64,000 nucleotides of DNA from positions 3,415,001 to 3,479,000 of the forward strand of contig NC_065425.1 in assembly GCF_024362695.1 (NCBI RefSeq), written 5' to 3'. The stretch comes from Pectinophora gossypiella (Eukaryota > Arthropoda > Insecta > Lepidoptera > Gelechiidae). Positions 10,079 through 20,637 of the stretch are shown here, one piece after another; the first letter of the stretch is position 1; the number at the start of each line of letters is the position of its first letter. The position numbers and the translations under genes were made by a program. The notes below the pieces were generated by a model. The model was given only the letters and a program-made list of their open reading frames with translations. It ran no database searches and was not told the DNA's origin.

Positions 10079-10233
10079 TACAGAGTGTTACCGTAACGAA
10101 AACTTTTAAGTATAATTCAGACCATGTTTCTGACTTGATATCAAGTTACATTTTCCGTTACAAGGGTATGGTAATTGAAGTAAAAATAATAATTCCATTT
10201 GATATCAACTCATAATCACGGTCTGAATCATTC
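10079..10233. mobile_element. MITE-P, diverged copy
   Basis: Palindromic family: left arm TGTTACCGTAACGAAAAC, then TTGATATCAAGT, with a right arm carrying the inverse TTTGATATCAACTCA and GGTCTGAATCATTC. Confidence 0.65.
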
Positions 10234-10263
10234 TATAGTATAGTATGTACATGTATGTACTTG

Positions 10264-10717
10264 TACGGGATGTAGTGACATCGTAAGGAATACTGACGAG
10301 GATGATTCAGCCCATGATGAGAATTAATATCAAGTTGAGTTTTCCATTGAAAATAATTTAAAAAATACAAAAAAATAATTAATAATGCGACGGAAAATTC
10401 CACTTGACATTAATTCAGAATGATGAGCTGAATTAAGACCGGTCATAGGATGGGTGACCACAAAAAAAAGTTTTCATCTCTAGCTCCTCCGTGCTTCGGA
10501 AGGCACGTTAAGCCGTTGGTCCCGGCTGCATTAGCAGTCGTTAATAACCATCAATCCGCACTGGGCCCGCGTGATGGTTAAAGGCCCGATCTCCCTATCC
10601 ATCCATAGGGTAGGCCCGTGCCCCAGCAGTGGGGACGTTAATGGGCTGATGATGGTGGTGATGGTGAGCTGAATCATCTCCTTCAGTATTCGTTACGGTG
10701 TCACTAACACCCTGTAT
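10264..10717. mobile_element. MITE-P interrupted by SINE-5S
   Basis: Left arm GATGTAGTGACATCGTAAGG; right arm ends TGTCACTAACACCCTGTA. The right arm is split by the SINE at 10434-10664. Confidence 0.8.
10434..10664 (+). mobile_element. SINE-5S, 5' truncated
   Basis: Starts inside the 5S-like part (GACCGGTCATAGGATGGG), so both the A box and most of the 5S promoter are missing. TSD TGAGCTGAAT at 10424-10433 and 10665-10674. Confidence 0.9.
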
Positions 10718-10984
10718 TGGACTACACAACATTATCTTAACCGGAGGGTTCTTTAACAAGAAATAAAAGTTTATAAACTAAAACCTGACTACGGAAAAAA
10801 TACGCTCTAAAAAGTATGAAACAAGAAAAAAAGTATATTTCTCTGAAATTCTTCCGAATAGGATGTTTAGGTGATAGCCGTGATCATCTTCCTTGGTAAG
10901 CAAACTCTTAGGATAGGACCAAACCTAGGACCGTCTTATAGAGTGATTCTGTGTCAGACGACTCTCCACGGGACCTCGAACCGA

Positions 10985-11085
10985 GGGCCTCCGAGGAATT
11001 ACACAATAACTCATTAGTACAAGTTTGGTTTTGTGGATGGAACCGACTTCCCAGTTGAAAAGCAAGCCAATGGTATAGAGTCGTG
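10985..11085 (-). mobile_element. SINE-D head fragment
   Basis: Resembles the tRNA-like head at 48780-48845 (CTCATTAGTACAAGT, AAGCAAGCCA). Strongly diverged; tentative. Confidence 0.4.
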
Positions 11086-11309
11086 GTTCTTTTCTGCTCC
11101 CAATTTTCTTTGAAGTTCGTCAATTATATATTTGACGACTCAATAATATCAAAAAAGGTTAGGTTAGGTTTATTGAAAATTAACTCTTTAAAAGTCCCTT
11201 TTGATGTTATTGAAATGTTTAAAGTTTAGATCGAAAAGCACCTGATGTTGAAGGCAAGGAAATTACAATCATTCTTTTGAAGATTTGATATTAAAATACT
11301 TGTTTTGGC

Positions 11310-11600
11310 TTGGTTTCTGAATCACTGAACTCGACTTTGTGAGTTTGAATCACACACACATACTTCACATTTATGAAACAAATAATAGAGAAGGTGCAGG
11401 TCGTGTCGTATTAGCAGCTGAAGGATTTGGCGGGAAGAAGAGAGGAATGACGATAACTCTACCGACAAGAGCGCAGCTCTTAAATAAAGAGAGAGAGAGA
11501 GAGAGAGAGAGAGTTTGAATTCATGTTTGCATCATAGTGTTATCACGTGGTTTCCAGGATTTGTGCCCGATTAATGGCAATGGCTTGCCCCTTACATGGG
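11310..11600 (+). mobile_element. SINE-E, interrupted
   Basis: Shares CTGAACTCGACTTTGTGAG and GGTTTCCAGGATTTGTGCCC with the copy at 26869. Split by the LINE at 11351-11510. Confidence 0.6.
11351..11510 (+). mobile_element. RTE-2 LINE 3' end with (GA)n tail
   Basis: C-terminal coding remnant (EKVQVVSY..., then CACCGACAAGAGCGCAGC-like and TAA) with substitutions and in-frame stops, then (GA)n. TSD GAGTTTGAAT at 11341-11350 and 11511-11520. Confidence 0.8.
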
Positions 11601-11676
11601 ACTTAAACCCCACCCCGGATACTTCATACAAAATACCTTGTTTTACACAGACACTGCACATTGACGTTATCTTGTA

Positions 11677-11818
11677 CGGTCACGAGCATTAATATGTATA
11701 CACTTTGGTACCATGTCACATTAACTTTTTTGACAAATTGAACTGTAAGTCTCACTAAATGTCAAATATGTTAGTGCGACAGAGTCCTAAAGAGGGTACA
11801 TTATATTGCTCATGACTG
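11677..11818. mobile_element. MITE-M (mariner-like), complete
   Basis: 142 bp. Inverted ends CGGTCACGAGCA and CAGTCATGAGCA (minus strand) extend to about 45 bp with mismatches. Flanked by TA on both sides. It lies inside a repeat R fragment (CACATTGACGTTATC upstream). Confidence 0.85.
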
Positions 11819-12300
11819 TACGTATCGTTTTCTCTATTCTATGCCGCAACTAAGCAGCTGTTCCTCTACTCCCAGACCACATAATCAGACGGGGGAAGAG
11901 GAGGGGGGGGGGGGGCAGAAGGGGGAAGAGAACGACAGTATTAATGAATGTACGTCCGTGCTAAACCGAAACAGCCTTAACGACCTTGTAGAATAAACGA
12001 TCTCGAGAAAATTTCGGTTAACATCCTTGAATCGGCCTAACCTAACGAGTTTACTAAATGTTATTACTTTAAGGATACGCGTCCTTTGCTTCAAACTATG
12101 AACATTAGTCTTAAAACTAACTAAACTAGAACTTAATTAGAAATTTTAGTTCGTTACTTGAACCAATCTGAATATACGAGTCTTCAAGTTGCCAGGATAT
12201 TTGAGAAGTAAATGAATTAGTTAAGATGAAACTGCGCTTGGAACTGATAGGAAAATTAGTCGAATTAGTTGAAAATTACTTAATATACAGATTTGTAATT
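11819..12300. other. Non-genic stretch
   Basis: Contains a G-run at 11907-11916 in a purine-rich block. No gene recognised. Confidence 0.4.
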
Positions 12301-12309
12301 TGACAGGTT

Positions 12310-12420
12310 ACAATGTGGATGAAGCAAGAAAAATGTATCAGGATCGAAGCAAATGGAATTCATAGCATAGTCTCTGCTTACCCCGGTGGGAAATAGGCGT
12401 GAGTTTATGTATGTATATAT
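12310..12420 (+). mobile_element. RTE-1 LINE 3' end
   Basis: Coding remnant NVDEARKMYQDRSKWNS-like, then GCTTACCCCGGTGGGAAATAG and a TATG tail. Confidence 0.7.
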
Positions 12421-12421
12421 G

Positions 12422-12748
12422 TCATCATTCCCCTAACATCATGCCGTTTTTCACAGGGTCCGCTTACCTAACCAGAAGATTTGACAGTTCCGGTTTTTTA
12501 CAGAAGCGACTGCCTGTCTGACCTTCCAACCCGCGAAGGGAAAACCAGCCCAATACAGGTTAGGTCACATTAGGTTAACAACCTCCGAAAATGCATTTCT
12601 CGGGAATGTAGATTTCCTCACGATATTTTCCTTCACCGCTGAGCACGTGATAATCATTTATGATTCAAACATGAATTCGAAAACAAATTCGACAATCATT
12701 GGTTTAGTCCTGTGCTGAATTTGACCCTGCGACCTCAAAGTGAGAGTG
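12422..12748 (-). mobile_element. SINE-C, near full length
   Basis: Reverse SINE-C from CATCATTCCCCTAACATC to the head end at GACCTCAAAGTGAGAG. The A-box end is lost or diverged. Confidence 0.8.
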
Positions 12749-12794
12749 AGTGTTAAATGTTAAATAATGTAAAAAACAATCAGGACCTTATCAA

Positions 12795-12985
12795 CCATGG
12801 TCAACGCCACGGAATAGAAAAAAGAGGTTGGAAGGCCCAAGTGAGCGCGAAACGCGCGCCATACAAGTATGAGCAAATATTTCATACATCAACTTTGCAC
12901 ACCACTCGTCCACAAACTTTACGACGCACGGAGCTCCGCGATAGTATACTAAAAGGTCGTCTTGTGCATTATAACCTCCAGAAAA
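12795..12985 (-). mobile_element. Transposon K, right part
   Basis: CCACGGAATAGAAAAAAGAG, GTGAGCGCGAAACGCGCGCC and ACGGAGCTCCGCGATAG, matching the K 3' end in reverse. Confidence 0.7.
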
Positions 12986-13642
12986 CTAAAAACTAAGTGC
13001 TTAAAATTCCTTAAAAATTGGCACTCGGTTATAAGTAAGTAATAGTTATAAAAGTAGTGAACCAGTGTGGAGCGCCGGTAAAACACTCACGCAGTCAATC
13101 GTGTGGTCACTACCATCTGACATACTGCCTTGTAGATCAACGAACTGATGGAGACGCAACGAGCCTAGAATCTTCCAAGGATAAAACGTTAGCGGACTCT
13201 CTTTTGCTTTCTAGACTATTTAATAATAATAATAACCCGGTCCCCTAACCCAATAGCCTAGTTTCCTTTGTTCCCATAATCTGCAATAGTCAATCAATCA
13301 ATCAATAATAGTCCTACACTACACGAACCGGTTTTAGTCTAAAGTACTACAAATGAAATTAATTGAATTAAATCGTGGTTTTGTTAAAGAAAACACATCT
13401 GAATTACTTTTTTCAAAAAAGCGCTTACGATGTTTTCATTATTTTGCGACGATATGGAAACTCAAGATTATATCTTTAATTTATTTATTTATTATCTTTA
13501 ATTTAATTTATGATTTTTGAATGTATGCGAACCTGTAGGTTTGCTTAGATGGACCGATGAAAGATTTCAAGATTGCAATGAAGGAGAGACACAGTCTACG
13601 AGATATTCCGGTCTCTCATATGCAATGCGATTCGAAAACTTT
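12986..13642. other. Non-genic stretch
   Basis: The segment near 13040-13260 is GC-richer and may be a decayed element; the rest is AT-rich with a TTTATTTA block near 13482. No gene recognised. Confidence 0.35.
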
Positions 13643-13700
13643 ATCTACCTAACCTAAACTTAACCTAACCTAACTTAAACTAAACTTTATCTAACTCTAA
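13643..13700. repeat. Degenerate CCTAA-like repeat
   Basis: Short run of CTAACCTAA / TAACTTAAAC motifs resembling the insect telomere unit but too short and irregular to call telomeric. Confidence 0.4.
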
Positions 13701-14260
13701 GTTAGTTAAACTACCACTACTACTACTAACTTAAGGTTAGTTAAATTATTGCAAAAGCAATGGCTTTTGTGAGGAATGCCTCACTGAGGGCGCGAAATGT
13801 TTCTATGTGCGTTAATCAGTTCGTCACACAACGCAGCCCGTGTGTAGGGAACCGTAAGCAACACAGGACAATAAAGCAATTGCCGGATAGTTGTCGGTTA
13901 CGCAATGACGACTCGGATAGCGAAAGTGTTATAGCCGACGCGTTAGGACTAATTCTACTCACTACTCACTTCATGTTCTACTAGAATAGATGTTTTGGAG
14001 CTAACGTCTAAACTTGGCTATAAATAATACATAAACAATTTGTACCCGGTTAATGGCTGTGGGCTCACCCTTTATTACACGAAACCTCGATATAGCTGGC
14101 GAGAAGCGTATTTTTTTACAGCTTCAAGGGACCACGGAAATAGGTAGATATTAATTTCAACTTGATACCTCAAAAAGGGTGGCGGATAGACGGACGGACA
14201 GCAAAGTGATCTTATAAGGGTTCCGTTTTTCTTTTTGAAGTTCGGAATCCTAAACCGGCG
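13701..14260. other. Non-genic stretch with repeat V
   Basis: A 74-codon frame at 13760-13984 has no supporting signal. At 14140-14250 lies repeat V (ACGGACGGACAGCAAAGTG, AAGGGTTCCGTTTTTC), also at 40150. Confidence 0.45.
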
Positions 14261-14261
14261 C

Positions 14262-14385
14262 GTGTATGAAACGATTGATGAATGTGGAGGAAGCTAGCTA
14301 GAGATGTAAGTTAGGATCGTAGCAAATGGAATTCCATAGACTCTGGTTACCCCGGTGCGAAATAGGCAGAGGTTTATGTATGTTA
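14262..14385 (+). mobile_element. RTE-1 LINE 3' end
   Basis: GTGTATGAAACGATTGATGA, GCAAATGGAATTCCATAG, then a TTTATGTATG tail. Confidence 0.75.
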
Positions 14386-14393
14386 CGTGTGAA

Positions 14394-14700
14394 CGGCCTC
14401 CGTGGTTGACCGTTGTGCTCACAATCCGGAGGTCCCGGGTTCGAATCCCGGTGGGAACAAATCACAAAAATCACTTTGTGATCCCTAGTTTGGCTAGGAC
14501 GTTACAGGCAGATCACCTGATTGTCCAAAAGTAAGATAATCCGTGCTTCGAAAGGTACGTTAAACCGTTGGTCCCGGTTATTACTTACTGATGTAAGTAT
14601 GTAGTCATTACATGAGTCATGTCAGGGGCCTATGGCGGTTCAATAATAACCATGACACCAGGGTTGATGGGGTTTGTAATCCACCTCACAACCCACACCA
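14394..14700 (+). mobile_element. SINE-B, full length
   Basis: Head GGCCTCCGTGGTTGACCG, B box GGTTCGAATCCCGG, then GATCCCTAGTTTGGCTAGG and ATCCACCTCACAACC near the end. Confidence 0.85.
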
Positions 14701-14999
14701 TGTGTATATGGAACTCTAAAAATGGTAGTCCAAAAATATTCGTAACAATCCAAACAACAATCAAACCAAGAGGGCCCTATAAGGAAGTTTTTATCAACAA
14801 CTTATCATTTGTATTCCTCTACCTGACTTCCCCTATTGTCATCGTATCAAGAAACGAGTTTTCCTGTAAATGGAAAAATCAACTGAATCGAAAACTGGAA
14901 TTGGAGGTAAACGTAAATAACTTGTTTATATTTAGAAGGGATTTTGAGGAAAATACAAGGAAAAAAGTAATAAATCACAACTATAATATGCTATACATA

Positions 15000-15292
15000 G
15001 AGGAGCTCGGTGGCGCAGCGGTAAACGCGCTCGGTCTGCGATTGTTGAAGTTAAGCAACTTTCGCAAAGGCCGGTCATAGGATGGGTGACCACAAAAAAA
15101 GAGTTTTCATCTCGAGCTCCTCCGTGCTTCGGACGGCACGTTAAGCCGTTGGTCCCGGCTGCATTAGCAGTCGTTAATAACCACCAATCCGCACTGGGCC
15201 CGCGAGGTGGTTTAAGGCCCGATCTCCCTATCCATCCATAGGGAAGGCCCGTGCCCCAGCAGTGGGGACATTAATGGGCTGATGATGATGAT
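15000..15292 (+). mobile_element. SINE-5S, full length
   Basis: Complete copy with A box TGGCGCAGCGG, 5S-like segment at about 15040-15092, central domain and (GAT)n tail. No unambiguous TSD. Confidence 0.9.
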
Positions 15293-15657
15293 CGCGACGT
15301 TCTCTCCCGCAACGTGTTAAGTGGAATTTATAAAGAAGTTATAATTCAGGACTAACTTTATAACGAAGTAAGACTACTTACAATGTTTAGTAAGTACTTA
15401 GGATTCATAGTCGGTCCATTCTATTATTTTTCATATTAACTTTGTTACTTTCGTCATAACGCTTAGTTAGAAGTCTGTTTAGGTTATTTGAAGGTCGTCT
15501 GAGCTTAGTGGATTATTAAGTACTTTATAGAATACTGAAGAAGATCTAAAATACACTTTTCAGCCAACCAAAGAGAATGTAATTACTACGGTTACAGGTG
15601 ACTTTTGTAGACACCTCGCGCAAGTTTGATACTCAGTTAAGGCATTTTTTAGTAGAT
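15293..15657. other. Non-genic stretch
   Basis: AT-rich with no repeat or gene recognised. It ends at a target site used by two later insertions. Confidence 0.4.
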
Positions 15658-15670
15658 AGGTAAGAACCTA

Positions 15671-15719
15671 CAAGACAAGACAAGACCGACAAGAGCGCAG
15701 CTCTTAAATAAAGAGAGAG
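15671..15719 (+). mobile_element. RTE-2 LINE, 49-bp 3' stub
   Basis: Only ACCGACAAGAGCGCAGCTCT and TAAATAAAGAGAG plus a CAAGA run. TSD AGGTAAGAACCTA at 15658-15670 and 15720-15732. Confidence 0.85.
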
Positions 15720-15735
15720 AGGTAAGAACCTATTT

Positions 15736-16166
15736 CCCTGCCGATCCCCCGCCTATTTAAGCCGTGGTAGCCCAGTTGGTAAAACGCTTACCTCTCACTT
15801 TGAGGTCGCAGGTTCGAATAGAGCACAGGCCTAAACCAATAATTGTCGAATTTGTTTTCGAGTTCATGTTCATATCATGAATGACTATCACGTGCTCATC
15901 GGTGAAGGAAACCCACATTCCCGAGAAATGCATTTTGAGGTATTAGACCTAACTTGTACTGGGAAAATAAGGCCACTCGCCGTAAAGAGAGTCGCCGTAG
16001 CGCGGGTCGCCGTTCGGAAAGTCGCTGTCAACGCTACAATTCGGTTTTCCTTTCGCGGGTTGGAAGGTCAGACAGGCAGTCGCTTTTGTAAAAAACCGGA
16101 TCTGTCAAATCTTCCGGTTAGGTAAGCGAATCCTGCGAAAAACGGGATAATGCTAGGGAGATGATG
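15736..16166 (+). mobile_element. SINE-C with internal insertion
   Basis: SINE-C head at about 15761 (A box TGGTAGCCCAGTTGGTAA, B box GGTTCGAATAG with a mutated end). TSD AGGTAAGAACCTATTT at 15720-15735 and 16167-16182. About 25 extra bases separate the left TSD from the normal SINE start. The body carries an 80-bp tandem insert at 15965-16045. Confidence 0.85.
15965..16045 (+). repeat. 15-bp tandem repeat inside SINE-C
   Basis: Four units of 15 bp beginning (C/G)TCGC(C/T)GT, absent from every other SINE-C copy here. Confidence 0.75.
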
Positions 16167-16234
16167 AGGTAAGAACCTATTTGATACAATTTTGTCGATT
16201 TGATAGTCATATTTTATATGGAAGATTTTCGGTT

Positions 16235-16330
16235 ATTTTTAAACCGACAGCCTTCCTACTCGAAGGGACTACCAGCCCAATTACAAATTGGGTTATATGC
16301 CTCTCAAAACACATTTTCTCGGGCAATATT
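16235..16330 (-). mobile_element. SINE-C fragment
   Basis: Reverse fragment with AGCCTTCC, ACCAGCCCAATTACA and ACACATTTTCTCGGGCA. Confidence 0.55.
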
Positions 16331-16684
16331 TATTATTATGGTTTATAAACAATATATGTACCAAGAATAACATCAGGCGTTTCCATGGTAGCCAATCGCC
16401 TTATCTCATGCAATATCTATGACGGAAGCATCCACTTACCATTTAATACCATTGTCTTAATCTACACTCCGGAGAATTGTGTCAAGACTGTATCTATTGC
16501 AAACAAAGATATCGTGTCGAGTCGTCAGTATTGGAGGACAAACCAGCTATAACTCTTTAAAAAATGAGTAATTTACATTGATAATGATGCTGATTCCAGT
16601 ATACCCCATCTATTCTATTCTATTTTCTTTGTTTGTGGCTGCATCGTTCAGAACCGATGATTCTGCCAACGTCAAGGTTCAAGA
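16331..16684. other. Non-genic stretch
   Basis: AT-rich with no gene or repeat recognised. Confidence 0.4.
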
Positions 16685-16995
16685 GAAAATACTTATTTTA
16701 TTTATTTATTATTATTAAGCCTTAAGTAACACTAGTATAAATGCAATGTCCTGTAAAATTGCATAAGCAATTTGTCTGCAGGATCACAGTCTCACATGGT
16801 TAAATTACAAAAATTAAGAAAGAAATAGGTATGTGCTAAATTAAATCTAATAAATATTTTTTTAACTTAATTTTAAACATATTTGGCTCATTTTTAATGT
16901 TCTCAGGCAAACTGTTGATGAGATAAGTTATGCGCTTACTTAGGGTCTTATCCCCATAATAATTGTACACTCTCGGAACAACCATTTTGATCGGT
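16685..16995 (-). mobile_element. 5'-truncated CR1/Jockey-like LINE
   Basis: Minus-oriented LINE end with an (AATAAATA) tail at 16685-16720 and the coding remnant below. Confidence 0.7.
16836..16985 (-). pseudogene. LINE ORF2 C-terminus
   Basis: 49 codons ending SLPENIKNEPNMFKIKLKKY then LLDLI-stop, preceded by VYNYYGDKTLSKRITYLIN. This is the C-terminal pattern of insect LINE reverse transcriptase proteins. All catalytic domains are missing because the copy is 5' truncated. Confidence 0.7.
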
Positions 16996-17145
16996 TAAGT
17001 TAAAATAATCGGTGGATAGTCCAATGGTGAAGATTGAACCTAGAAAATAACAACACAATTTGTTAGTAGGTATAACATTACAAAACACGGGGTTTAAGTT
17101 TGCGGAACAAGGAATGAAGGTTAAGACCAGACAAACAAAAAAAAA

Positions 17146-17500
17146 ACCCCATCTAATTTTATTTTAAGTTATACCTGTCATTTTTTCATCCACCGAAAAG
17201 GAAACGGACGGGTAATCGACAGGTATAAAATTTATGGAACACACGTCAATTTTAAGCACGAATTTAAAAATCCCTCCTAAATTTATATATATTGGCCAAT
17301 AACCCGACAGAATTAAATAGACAGCACACGTCACATGGGTTGCACATTAGCGAGATACCTACTGGATTCGCCCGGGTTATTAATTCACTTATTCATTCTA
17401 AAATTAATAGCTGTCAGTCATCCGTCTCATTCCTTTTCGGCGGGTAAGATTGACGAATAAGGATGACGGGTATAACTTAAAATAAAATTAGATGGCGTCT
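17146..17500. mobile_element. MITE-Q, complete
   Basis: About 355 bp with inverted ends of about 60 bp: CTAATTTTATTTTAAGTTAT...CCGAAAAGGAAACGGACGGG, inverse at 17430-17490. No coding capacity. Copies at 25385, 31335, 47805 and 56205. Confidence 0.85.
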
Positions 17501-17693
17501 ACAAAAATTGGAACCAATAAGGTAATTAGTTAGATGGTTGTGGCAACTTTACTATGGGTTTGATAATGAAGTCGTCTTCTCTGGTACGATAACTAATGCG
17601 AGTAAGTATACCGAGATATGCCTTGACTACAAACATACCTAACGATAAGGCCGCCATTTGCCATGTACTTAGTTAAGAGTCTTTTTGTAATTA

Positions 17694-17752
17694 TTTCTTT
17701 TTATTTTGGTGCAATAAAGTGTATTTGTATTGTATTATATTGTATTTAGAAT
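17694..17752 (+). mobile_element. LINE 3' end, TATTG tail
   Basis: TTTTGGTGCAATAAAGTG followed by TATTTGTATTGTATT. Confidence 0.6.
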
Positions 17753-17760
17753 AAAGAGTA

Positions 17761-18086
17761 ATCTTCACCTATCGCGTGAGTTGTGAAGTGGAGTACCGAC
17801 CTCATCAGCCCTGGTGTCAGGGTTACTATTGAGCCGCTAAAGGACCCTGACATGGCTCATGTAACGACTACTTACTTACATCAGTAAGTAGTAACCGGGA
17901 CCAACGGCTTAACGTGCCTTCCGAAACACGGATCATCTTACTTTTTGGACAATCAGATGATCAGCCTGTAATGTCCTAACCAAACTAGGGATCACAAAGT
18001 GATTTTTGTGATATGTCCCCACCGGGATTCGAACCCGGGACCTCCGGATCGTGGGCCCAACGCTCAACCACTGGACCATGGAGGCC
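17761..18086 (-). mobile_element. SINE-B, full length
   Basis: Reverse copy; the head end at CCATGGAGGCC and the B box on the minus strand are intact. Confidence 0.85.
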
Positions 18087-18094
18087 GTTAATAA

Positions 18095-18195
18095 TGAGTA
18101 ATACTACGTATAGAGCGGTAACTCTCCACCTCGCGCCAATTCGTAACGAGCGCCGAGCTAGATTTACCTCACCCCCTCTGAGTCTTACTTTAGTT
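18095..18195 (-). repeat. Repeat R2 fragment
   Basis: AATACTACGTATAGAGCGGT and CACCCCCTCTGAGTCTTAC, shared with 48888 and, inverted, 20846. Confidence 0.55.
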
Positions 18196-18376
18196 TCAAA
18201 TGTTTTGAAGGTGTTGCAGATTTATGCAGTTTTAAATTTAGAGATTACATAAATAATGATTTTTAACACGTAGAGCCGGGAAAACATGCGACAAGCTAAA
18301 ATACGGCACAACCATTAAAAACGAGATATAATTCTCCTGTGACAGATGTTTTAAATAGTTCTAATCACATTGATCC

Positions 18377-18697
18377 AGTCCCGTGGTCCAGTGGTTGAGC
18401 GTTGGTCTCACAATCTAGAGGTCCCAGGTTCGAATCCCGGTGTGGACATATCACAAAAATCACTTTGTGATCCCTAGTTTAGTTAGGACATTACAGGCTG
18501 ATTACCTAATTGACCGAAAGTAAGACGATCCGTGCTTCGGAAGGCACGTCAAGCCGTTGGTCCCGGTTACTACTTATTGATGTAAGTACGTAGTCGTTAC
18601 ATGACTCATGTCAGGGGCCTTTAGCGACTCAATAGTAACTCTGACACCAGGGTTGATGATGTTGGTACTCCTTACAAACCAAACGACAGAAGAAGAT
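18377..18697 (+). mobile_element. SINE-B, full length
   Basis: A box in TGGTCCAGTGGTTGAGCG, B box GGTTCGAATCCCGG, central domain at about 18531, end CGACAGAAGAAGA. Confidence 0.85.
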
Positions 18698-18900
18698 CCC
18701 ATTGATGGGAAGAGCCCTATTATTAGAAGTAATTACCTGAGCCAAGGCAACGATACCGATGTTAAATCGCGGTTTTCATTTCCAAAAAGGTGTAGCTATA
18801 ACCGTTTAAAATTCCGAACGCGGCAGAAAATCTTAGCTTGTAAAAGTCGTCACCCGCCTCGCGTAGACGGTACTTAATTAGTCCTTGATGAGTTTTAACA

Positions 18901-19225
18901 GCCTCCGTGGTCTAGTGGTTAGAGCGTTAGGCTCACGATCTGGAGGTCCGGGTTCGATTCCCGATGGGGACATTGTCGAAATCACTTTGTGAGACTGTCC
19001 TTTGTTTGGTAAGGACTTTTCAGGCTTGAATCACCTGATTGTCCGAAAAATTAAGATGATTCCGTGCTTCGGAGGGCACGTTAAGCCGTTGGTCCCGGCT
19101 ATTAGCCGTAAAAACACCTCCACCAACCCGCAGTGGAGCAGCGTGGTGGAGTATGCTCCATACCCCCTCCGGTTGATTGAGGGGAGGCCTGTGCCCAGCA
19201 GTGGGACGTATATAGGCAGTTTATG
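18901..19225 (+). mobile_element. SINE-A, full length, young
   Basis: 325 bp, about one base different from the copy at 1431. Perfect 12-bp TSD TGAGTTTTAACA at 18889-18900 and 19226-19237 fixes both ends exactly. Confidence 0.95.
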
Positions 19226-19317
19226 TGAGTTTTAACATACTTACCTACAGTACATATACCAACTGATATATTCACAATGGTAGCTATAGCCTTCAATGTT
19301 CAGAGATAAATTGGGTT

Positions 19318-19453
19318 TTCTTCTTCTATCGTGTGCGTTGTGAGTTGGAGTACCAAGCTCATCAACCCTGGTTTTTGGTTTACTATTGAGTCGCCGAAGG
19401 CCCCTGACATGACTCATTTACCTAAATCAGTACATAGTATGTAGTAACCAGGT
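19318..19453 (-). mobile_element. SINE-B, 5' truncated
   Basis: Only the 3' half: TTCTTCTTCTATCGTGTG through ATGTAGTAACCAGG. Confidence 0.75.
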
Positions 19454-19482
19454 GATACAGAGTGATACAGACACAGGTGATA

Positions 19483-19955
19483 AATTGGGTAGTATGCTAG
19501 GTCAAAATTAAATTACGAAATTCTTATGACTAAATAAAGACAGATCTAAACCTGTTGAAAAACATTTTCTTTTTCTATTTAACTTTAGAGTTTTAATCAA
19601 TAACATACATACACATACATAAACTCACGCCCGTAATCCCTAATGGGGTGGGCAGAGCCACAAGTAATCAAAGACAACTTGCAGCCACTGTTGATACGAT
19701 GTCGTAAGCTGGATATGATGAACCTTATGGTGATAAGGGATCAGCCTATCGCCTATAACATTAGTCCATCATGTTAGATGACACCATCATATTTCAATCA
19801 ATAAAAACGTAATAATACCTAAGTCAGACATTTTATTACGTTTATCTTTGTCGTCAGGTTGCTTTTTCATACAAATTCCATAGTAATTTCGTGTTTTGAC
19901 GTTTACAAAAATGTATCTTTGTATATGTAGTTAGAAACTAGCCTATCGTAGGCAT
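19483..19955 (+). repeat. Repeat W interrupted by repeat N
   Basis: Matches 57660-57935 on both sides of the insertion (TTGGGTAGT...CTAGGTCAAA and GGTTGCTTTTTCATACAAAT). Confidence 0.7.
19604..19795 (-). mobile_element. Repeat N insertion
   Basis: Retroposed element with a (TATG)n tail at its left end. TSD AATCAATAA at 19595-19603 and 19796-19804. Sister copy within 57010-57185. Confidence 0.8.
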
Positions 19956-20054
19956 TTTTACTTTATAATATTATGGTCATGTGTTACATCGACTTGCTTC
20001 GCAAACGGAGAGCGACTTCTACTACTTACTGAGTTATTAATTTATCTTAATTGC

Positions 20055-20108
20055 AGTTTTCACCAACACAGTTGGCTAGAAGATTTGACAGGTCTGGTTT
20101 TTACAGAA
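20055..20108 (-). mobile_element. SINE-C fragment
   Basis: GGCTAGAAGATTTGACAGGT and TTTTTACAGAAGCGA, the 3' part in reverse. Confidence 0.5.
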
Positions 20109-20637
20109 GCGAAAACCCAGTGCCATAGGTCGATGTGACACCGAAATCGAGATGACGAATAGCATACTAAGTTTGACGTCACAAGCAATATAAACATTCT
20201 AAATTCTACATCTCTCGCTCAGAACCAATATCACGTACTCATTGTTTAGTATTCCAAGCATGATGGTAATTATGTAACGACTGGTTTATGTTCAGCCGAC
20301 TGTGGTTGCTGTACATAGTTATTGGGTAAATGTGAATGAGAAGACGTCGCAACAAACCATCACGCCTGTATCCCCGAAAGGGTAGACAGAGGTGTATCGC
20401 CACGACGAGCTAGTATTCTTCATATTGTGATTTTATTATTGTGATCTGTTTGTGAGTGAGTGGACGTATGTGTATCGTGAGTGTCTGAAGTTCTGGGAGA
20501 TGATGAGAGTGTGAAAATTAAATAAGTTTTTTATATTGTTTACACTTGAGTTTCTTATGTCTAATTATATTATTATTTATTATAAAAGGTTATATTGAAA
20601 GTTTCACGGTGCATTGGCGCTTCTGCACTGTAAAGTC
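20109..20637. other. Non-genic stretch
   Basis: At 20355-20405 a reverse LINE-like scrap (CACGCCTGTATCCCCGAAAG). Otherwise unassigned. Confidence 0.4.

Noticed and set aside
13643..13700. Interstitial telomere
   Set aside because: Only a few irregular CCTAA units.
14619..15080. 153-codon ORF
   Set aside because: Runs from a SINE-B tail through unique DNA into a SINE-5S head; a chance open frame.
15040..15092. 5S rRNA gene
   Set aside because: Only part of the internal region is present and it is repeated in every SINE-5S copy.
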